DNA of 12,001 bases from Megasphaera sp. UBA5897 (lineage in GTDB: Bacteria > Bacillota > Negativicutes > Veillonellales > Megasphaeraceae), in contig DJEN01000058.1 of NCBI GenBank assembly GCA_002431345.1, positions 26,383 to 38,383 of the forward strand, read 5' to 3'. Shown here one piece after another: positions 7,213 through 12,001 of the stretch. A program made the translations under genes and the position numbers. The notes beneath the pieces were generated by a model, which searched no databases, was not told where the DNA came from, and worked only from the letters and a program-made list of their open reading frames with translations. Position 1 is the stretch's first letter; every line of letters starts with the position of its first letter.

Positions 7213-7896
7213 CTACACTTCTTTCAATACTTGCAGCGCAGTATCGACAACAGGCTGCATATCTGCTGCAGCAAGACCTGAAAAGCCTTCAACTTGCCAG
7301 TCACTAAACGAAACGCGTCCATAACCGCGTGAGCCGCTGCCGCCTAAGTAATCCCACGTGAGCAGCTGCAGTCCATCAGCTAAAGTCTGCAAGTCTTCCT
7401 GTGCTTCTTTACTGTCAGAAATATTATAGACTAATTGAAAGTCAAAAACAGCCCCGGCAGGAACACGTTCAATTTGACGGGGATTAGCTTCACCTGTAAG
7501 GGGGTTAATACTATTTTCAAACTTGATTTCTCCCAAATACGTATCCATATCCAGTTGTTCCATTGTCTCTACACTATTGGGTGTCAAATGAATGTCAAAA
7601 AACTGCAGTCGCGCCGGCGTAGCATTTTTCTTTTCCGCTGTGCCAAAAAGACGTTTTAGAACAGCATTTTCCTCTTCTAGGGAAAATACACCTTGATTGC
7701 GACGCAATAGCGAGCGAATTTTCCCTTTTAGCGAACTGCCGGGGATAATCGGTTTTTTCGTATACGGATCTCGGATAACCGACTGATCGACGGCTCCGAT
7801 AGGCGCAAATTCATCAGACCTTCCAATATGAAGGCCCGTTTCTAATCGTAATTTTGCGGTAATCTTTAATTTACCCTGTAATTTTTCTTGTCCCAT
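7213..7896 (-). CDS. csm3: Csm3, backbone RNase subunit of the type III-A effector complex
   Basis: Cas7-family protein that polymerises along the crRNA and cuts bound target RNA every six bases. At 227 residues it has the normal length. It closely resembles the characterised Streptococcus thermophilus Csm3 as I recall it: ETGLHIGRSD (19-28), the IGAVD motif with Asp37 at the position of the catalytic Asp33, IIPGSSLKGK (50-59), KFENSINPLTGEANPRQIER (125-144), and the glycine-rich LGGSGSRGYGRVSF (184-197). The catalytic Asp is present, so target RNA cleavage should be active. The start follows csm2 by two bases, with GGAGGG eleven bases upstream inside the end of csm2. This is the best conserved of the effector subunits here. 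Confidence 0.95.
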   Translation of the reverse strand: MGQEKLQGKLKITAKLRLETGLHIGRSDEFAPIGAVDQSVIRDPYTKKPIIPGSSLKGKIRSLLRRNQGVFSLEEENAVLKRLFGTAEKKNATPARLQFFDIHLTPNSVETMEQLDMDTYLGEIKFENSINPLTGEANPRQIERVPAGAVFDFQLVYNISDSKEAQEDLQTLADGLQLLTWDYLGGSGSRGYGRVSFSDWQVEGFSGLAAADMQPVVDTALQVLKEV

Positions 7897-7898
7897 AC

Positions 7899-8279
7899 TC
7901 AGTCTTGCCCTCCATGAAATTTATGATATGCCACGAGTGCTTCAATGTAGCGGGCGAATTCTCCATATTTTACAATACTAGTACCAACCCGCTGAATTTC
8001 ATCTTTCATTTTGCTCTTTATCATGAAATCCTTAACATTCTTGTTACGTCCTGCCTGATATGCTGCTTTTACTTTTAAAAACTGTACTTCTCCCACCAAT
8101 TCGTCCGGCAATTCTGTCGCGTCTAAATGTTTAGCTTTATATATATCGACTTTATTGGTAATCGCATTGACAGCTGTCAAAAATTTACGGATTTGACTTG
8201 TTTTTAAATTAATACGGCCGTTATTCTGATTTTTTAATGCCAAAATAACTTCTTCCGCTTCTTTGCCAATATCCCTCAT
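7899..8279 (-). CDS. csm2: Csm2, small subunit of the type III-A effector complex
   Basis: Small, largely helical protein forming the inner filament beside Csm3 and contacting the target RNA. The 126 residues fit the family. Recognition rests on a basic central region with ITNKVDIYKAK, the stretch VQFLKVKAAYQAGRN, and the C-terminal ending IEALVAYHKFHGG that is typical of Csm2. No catalytic residues are expected. It begins 7 bases after csm1, with a ribosome binding site (AAAGGATG) that overlaps the csm1 stop codon, implying coupled translation, and is followed two bases later by csm3. Confidence 0.88.
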   Translation of the reverse strand: MRDIGKEAEEVILALKNQNNGRINLKTSQIRKFLTAVNAITNKVDIYKAKHLDATELPDELVGEVQFLKVKAAYQAGRNKNVKDFMIKSKMKDEIQRVGTSIVKYGEFARYIEALVAYHKFHGGQD

Positions 8280-8286
8280 ACGTATC

Positions 8287-10797
8287 TCATCCTTTCGCTT
8301 CTTTATCTCGTATATGGTAAATCAAAAGTTCAATGGCTGTAATCAGTTCTTTTCGATCTTTTGAAGACTGGTACCAGTCGTATAACACACTTCGCAAAGC
8401 CTGATAGCAGTGCCATTTTCCTGTTTCTGTTTCTTTAGGCTGCATGCGGGCCAACGTATAGGCAAACCGTGCCAACTCAATATGGCTGCCGTCGCCTCCT
8501 GCTCGACGCAATAAACCAAGCAGCCGATATAATGCCGTTTTGCCAACAAACAATTTGCTTCCTGCTTCATCTTGCTGAACCGTGATATTTCTTTCCAAAA
8601 ATCCCAGCTTATCCCGGCAGACGCCCTGTTCAAATTCATCCCACGAATACCGTGCTGTCAATGCTGCCGTATCCGCTCCCTGCACTGCTTCTACTTCGCC
8701 AAACAAGGCCAGACTGTCTTTATCATGTGTCGTATTCGCTTTGGCATAGTCTTCTAAATCACCCGTTTTGCGAGCCATTTGCGATATAGGGCACGACGGA
8801 TAGAAAAAGCCAATACCTGCGGAAAATGTCAGTTTCCCGTTGGTAAACTTGCGGAAAGCACGGCGTAAATCAACAGCTATTTCTAATATGTCATCCCATG
8901 TTCCCGCAAGAAACATATCGTCTCCTCCAGAATAAATGACATGAACCTTCCGTTCTTTTTTGACTTCACCGGCAAAAAGAGTAAATTCCGGCAAGCTATC
9001 AGCCGTCTTACCTTGGCAAAGTTCTTTTACGTATTGTTTGAAAAACAGCGATAAGCTGCGGGATAAAGCGACTTTCCGAGACAGCGTGTCGTATGCTGAA
9101 CCAAAACCAGCAATAAAAGCTGCGCCTAAATTATCGACATCAGCCCGTAAAACGCCAATGCGGGCAATTCCTTGACTGTCATGGCTGCCGCCGCTTTGCC
9201 GGGCTAATTCAGCAAATTCGACAGCGTGCTGCTGCGCATTGCGGACAATATAATCACCCATCCACAAATGTGTCGAAACACACGTTCCCAAGGTCAGCTC
9301 ATTTTTGACATACATTCGTTTCAAAGACATGGCAGCGTTTATATTGTCTTCTTTCAAAGCCTGCAGGTAGTATGTCTGTGCCAAACCAGGTATAGGTACT
9401 GCCTGTGGTACTTTTTTTGTCATCACGGCAAAAACATTGCCATCCAACGCTGCTTTTCCCAGATAAAAAAGGGCATTGCAAGATTCACAGGCTTCCTCAC
9501 CGTCTTCTGCTGCGTCAGTTCCATCGCCATATGGATGTAAAGAAGCTGCCGGCGATGCAGTATGGCAGATGGCACATTCCCGCGTTCCGCCTGTATCATG
9601 GTTATATCTGCTATGAGGATCAAACAACGCTGCCAGCTGGGACGCATCATAACGGCAAAGTTTCCTTTTTCCCAGTTTCCGGCTTACACGGCGGAATACT
9701 TGGCCTGCCCCGCCACCTGCTGCCGAAAACTCTGCAGCAGAGCAAGGTTCCGATGCCAGTGCCAAATAAAGGCGTGTCCCATATTGCTTTAAAAACCATT
9801 CATTGATTGCAAAATCTGTTTGTTCCAACACCGTTTGAACGTTTTTTGTATTCGGCAGCAGCAAATAAAAATGACCGCCGCCGGTATATAACAAACAAGA
9901 ACGGCTGACATGGCATGCTTCCAATATTTCATCGACAACATGTTCCAACAAAATATCCAAATATAACGAACGGCCGCGTAAACTTTTTAATGCTCCTTTG
10001 GAAGGAATTGTATATATATATTTTTGAATGCCTGATAAATCGCCGGAAACCAGCAGATATACCGGTACCTGCCGCAGATATGTTTGTTTTTTCCCATAAC
10101 AATACGAACGGTAATCAGTAATTTCCCGTTCTTGAAACACATGCCACAAGCAAACAGCAAACGCTGCTGTCAGCTTCTGGTGATCGTACAATGAAATATC
10201 AGAAATTTCACAGGTATTCGTACTCGACGGGACATAACTCATAGTTTCTTCTAGTACTTGCAGCACTTCCGGCAATGTCATATCCTGCGGGGAGCGCGTC
10301 TGAAATACATCCTGCAATGCAGCCGTTATATTTTGATAGCTTACAGCCGGTGCCGCCGTATGTTCTTTGTCCTGCGGATACTGCCATTTTTTTGATAATG
10401 CCTGCAAATGATACGCTGTTTGACACTCACTGCTGACTGGATCAAACACATTGAAAACATTTCCCAAGGGCAGTGTTGATACGAAACGCTGCCCGCTTTT
10501 TGCATTCTCCTCCCCTTCAACGGACATAGACCTCCGGTCTGATGCTGCAGCCAAATTATCGGCTTCATAAATAATATAGCTGATATCATCAGAAGGCAAT
10601 GCAGCCTTTTTCAAATCTGAGCCATGATGGCACGCAACGGCCCGCAATATCGCTTCATGAGTCCTATCAAAGAAAGGCATCAAAACTTCTTTTCCCACGA
10701 GGGAATGACTTTTCCGAAGTTTGCCTGCGCGCTGGTATACTTTTCCAATATCATGAAAAAGGGCCGCTTTTTCTACATCTATTTCTGTAACAGCCAA
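8287..10797 (-). CDS. csm1: Csm1 (Cas10), HD nuclease and cyclic oligoadenylate synthase
   Basis: Large subunit of the type III-A complex. On target RNA binding it cuts ssDNA through its HD domain and makes cyclic oligoadenylates from ATP through its Palm domain. The 836 residues show an HD domain at the N-terminus (His15-Asp16 in LFHDIGK, then His31, and His57-His58 in ACHHG). The first Palm starts at SGDLSGIQKYIYT (251-263), and two CxxC pairs (408/411 and 437/440) probably bind zinc. The second Palm contains RADVDNLG (551-558) and the active-site SGGDD (623-627), followed by a helical C-terminal domain. Both active sites look intact. The start is TTG at 10797-10795 with AGGAG nine bases upstream; no ATG or GTG suits this frame start. 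It is separated from cas2 by 80 bases and is the first gene of the tightly packed effector block. Confidence 0.95.
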   Translation of the reverse strand: MAVTEIDVEKAALFHDIGKVYQRAGKLRKSHSLVGKEVLMPFFDRTHEAILRAVACHHGSDLKKAALPSDDISYIIYEADNLAAASDRRSMSVEGEENAKSGQRFVSTLPLGNVFNVFDPVSSECQTAYHLQALSKKWQYPQDKEHTAAPAVSYQNITAALQDVFQTRSPQDMTLPEVLQVLEETMSYVPSSTNTCEISDISLYDHQKLTAAFAVCLWHVFQEREITDYRSYCYGKKQTYLRQVPVYLLVSGDLSGIQKYIYTIPSKGALKSLRGRSLYLDILLEHVVDEILEACHVSRSCLLYTGGGHFYLLLPNTKNVQTVLEQTDFAINEWFLKQYGTRLYLALASEPCSAAEFSAAGGGAGQVFRRVSRKLGKRKLCRYDASQLAALFDPHSRYNHDTGGTRECAICHTASPAASLHPYGDGTDAAEDGEEACESCNALFYLGKAALDGNVFAVMTKKVPQAVPIPGLAQTYYLQALKEDNINAAMSLKRMYVKNELTLGTCVSTHLWMGDYIVRNAQQHAVEFAELARQSGGSHDSQGIARIGVLRADVDNLGAAFIAGFGSAYDTLSRKVALSRSLSLFFKQYVKELCQGKTADSLPEFTLFAGEVKKERKVHVIYSGGDDMFLAGTWDDILEIAVDLRRAFRKFTNGKLTFSAGIGFFYPSCPISQMARKTGDLEDYAKANTTHDKDSLALFGEVEAVQGADTAALTARYSWDEFEQGVCRDKLGFLERNITVQQDEAGSKLFVGKTALYRLLGLLRRAGGDGSHIELARFAYTLARMQPKETETGKWHCYQALRSVLYDWYQSSKDRKELITAIELLIYHIRDKEAKG

Positions 10798-10877
10798 ACG
10801 TTTTCACTCCTTCTTCAAACATAAAAATTATTCTGATTTATTTTGTATCTAGTCACTATTCTTTCGATATATTCTTT
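10798..10877. promoter_or_regulatory. AT-rich gap between cas2 and csm1; possible internal promoter
   Basis: This 80-base stretch is the only sizeable gap inside the cas operon and is very AT-rich. On the minus strand GTGACT (10856-10851) and AATAAT (10832-10827) are 18 bases apart and could be a weak promoter, with four and five matches to consensus. No terminator-like hairpin is seen, so read-through from cas2 into csm1 is also possible. The csm1 ribosome binding site AGGAG lies near its left end. Confidence 0.3.
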
Positions 10878-11189
10878 TTACAACACAATGACATCTTCCA
10901 CATGTTTATCACCTACACCCCAAGAACGAACGGATGTATGATTCGCCAAAAAATATATTCGCAGCGAGTCCTCCTCCGTGTCAATTACTTTTGTAATTTC
11001 TCGTTCCATTTTTTCATATTGTTTTTTGGTAATATAGGCTTCAAAAGCAGATTTTTGTACGCGCAGCCCATATTTTTCCAATGATGCGACCATTTTGTTT
11101 CTGCGTTTATTGTCTACAATATCATAAATGACCAACACAATATATCGTTTTGTATCTGCAACAATTTTTTCTTCCCATTCATATTCCAT
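10878..11189 (-). CDS. cas2: Cas2, spacer acquisition protein
   Basis: Forms the Cas1-Cas2 integrase that inserts new spacers into the CRISPR array. The 103-residue protein has the ferredoxin-like Cas2 core beginning RYIVLVIYDIVDNKRR, with Asp23 at the conserved position, then LEKYGLRVQKSAFEAYIT, in which the QKSAFE block is diagnostic. About 14 residues (MEYEWEEKIVADTK) precede the core strand that usually starts Cas2. The ATG at 11189 has GAGG about eight bases upstream and no later start codon is suitable, so the extension looks real. The gene starts 9 bases after cas1. Whether adaptation in this type III system is autonomous or shared with another locus cannot be judged from this window. 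Confidence 0.93.
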   Translation of the reverse strand: MEYEWEEKIVADTKRYIVLVIYDIVDNKRRNKMVASLEKYGLRVQKSAFEAYITKKQYEKMEREITKVIDTEEDSLRIYFLANHTSVRSWGVGDKHVEDVIVL

Positions 11190-11198
11190 GATGCTACC

Positions 11199-12001
11199 TC
11201 AGCGAATATAGATTGGCGTATATTTCTTTACATCTTCATCCATCATACATTGAGCATATTTTCCTGCTTGTGTTTCCAAGGATTTCCGAAAAGACTGTTT
11301 GCTTTCCAAATACTGGTTTGTACTGCGAAGCTTCTTTTCATAGGCTTTGATAAATAATTGCCGCCCTTCTCTTGTCAAAAATATGCCGTCTCCGCTTTCT
11401 GCATGCTGGAAATGTTCCCGCGTAATTTCATGATGATGTACTAGAGACAATGCCATCGAATCGACAAGCACAGCACGCCATTCTTCCATTAGATCAGATG
11501 CCAATGCAGGATGATGATTTTTTAAGGCATGCAAAAAGCCAAAGTATGGATGCAGTCCTTGATTAGAAACAGCCGTATATATGTCATACATCAACAGCGT
11601 ATATCCAAAACTCAGCATCGTGTTAAACGGATCTAATGGCGGCTGTTTGGTGCGCTTAGTGAATGCAAAATCCGGCGGCACCAACTGTCCTAATGCATGA
11701 AAGTAGACACGAGCTATGATTCCTTCATAGCCCATCAGTTCTTTCTTATCCGCTGCAAACTGTATGTTTTTTCGTATTCGTTGGATGTTTTCTATATCAG
11801 CTGTTACTGTACGATTCACTGCCCGTCGATTATATTGTCGAAGCACTGTAATTTGATTATGCACCTTAGCCATAATGACCTGTTTGGCCAATGCAAACAG
11901 CATCGGGGTATCTTGCAACACAATCTGTTTTTGTTGTTTAAATACATTTACATGGCTGGTCGATTCTAACCGCCCAAAATTTTGGCTCTTTGTCAAATGT
12001 T
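11199..12001 (-). CDS. cas1: Cas1, CRISPR integrase (N-terminus beyond window)
   Basis: Metal-dependent integrase subunit that catalyses spacer insertion. The frame is open through the right edge; a TTG at 11996 is in frame but is not a convincing start, because the sequence after it (LTKSQNFGRLESTSHV) matches the end of the Cas1 N-terminal beta domain, so the gene should continue. The helical catalytic domain is complete. Counting from that TTG, Glu91 in GYEGIIARVYF, the PPLDPFNTMLSFGYTLL block (119-135), His156 in HPYFGFLH and Asp168 in ASDLMEEWR supply the expected catalytic residues. The stop TGA lies 9 bases before cas2. About 60 residues of an ordinary Cas1 are missing; a fused N-terminal reverse transcriptase, found in some type III Cas1 proteins, cannot be excluded. 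Confidence 0.93.
   Translation of the reverse strand, partial: HLTKSQNFGRLESTSHVNVFKQQKQIVLQDTPMLFALAKQVIMAKVHNQITVLRQYNRRAVNRTVTADIENIQRIRKNIQFAADKKELMGYEGIIARVYFHALGQLVPPDFAFTKRTKQPPLDPFNTMLSFGYTLLMYDIYTAVSNQGLHPYFGFLHALKNHHPALASDLMEEWRAVLVDSMALSLVHHHEITREHFQHAESGDGIFLTREGRQLFIKAYEKKLRSTNQYLESKQSFRKSLETQAGKYAQCMMDEDVKKYTPIYIR

Noticed and set aside
10009..10022. Alternating TA run inside csm1
   Set aside because: It encodes the conserved Tyr-Ile-Tyr segment after the GDLSGIQ motif, so the run is explained by coding and is not a repeat element.
10798..12001. CRISPR repeats near cas1-cas2
   Set aside because: I looked for regularly spaced direct repeats in the gap and window edge and saw none; all other sequence here is coding.

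Overview
The window looks like a bacterial chromosome of the Firmicutes. The support is a canonical T-box leader in front of thrS, strong AGGAGG-type ribosome binding sites, a consensus sigma-A promoter, and a family II manganese pyrophosphatase with CBS domains. The protein sequences feel most like Negativicutes (Megasphaera/Veillonella-like), but that finer placement is inference from impression, not a search. Every recognisable gene lies on the minus strand, so transcription runs from high to low coordinates.

Right part (about 12001 down to 2940): a type III-A (Csm) CRISPR-Cas operon in the order cas1 (N-terminus beyond the right edge), cas2, csm1/cas10, csm2, csm3, csm4, csm5, cas6, csm6. 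From csm1 to csm6 the genes are separated by at most 12 bases or overlap, so they look translationally coupled. The one larger gap is an AT-rich 80 bases between cas2 and csm1. The catalytic signatures are intact: Cas1 Glu/His/Asp, Cas2 Asp, Csm1 HD and GGDD, the Csm3 catalytic Asp, the Cas6 glycine-rich loop, and the Csm6 CARF and HEPN RxxxxH. The locus therefore encodes spacer acquisition, crRNA processing, an RNA-guided RNase/ssDNase complex, and cyclic-oligoadenylate signalling to a collateral RNase. No CRISPR array is visible; it probably lies past the right edge.

Middle part (2940 to 659): a 373-base gene-free stretch holds a perfect-consensus promoter and a threonine-specific T-box leader (specifier ACC, T-box motif, antiterminator and terminator) driving thrS, threonyl-tRNA synthetase. 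Uncharged tRNA-Thr should raise thrS expression by antitermination.

Left part (658 to 1): between thrS and the next gene lie an extended -10 promoter and a compact RNA fold of 62 bases whose G-U wobbles are compatible only with minus-strand transcription. I do not recognise it as a known riboswitch class. It precedes ppaC, a CBS-domain manganese-dependent inorganic pyrophosphatase truncated by the left edge. The CRISPR system is a complete but known type. The structured ppaC leader is the best candidate for something undescribed.
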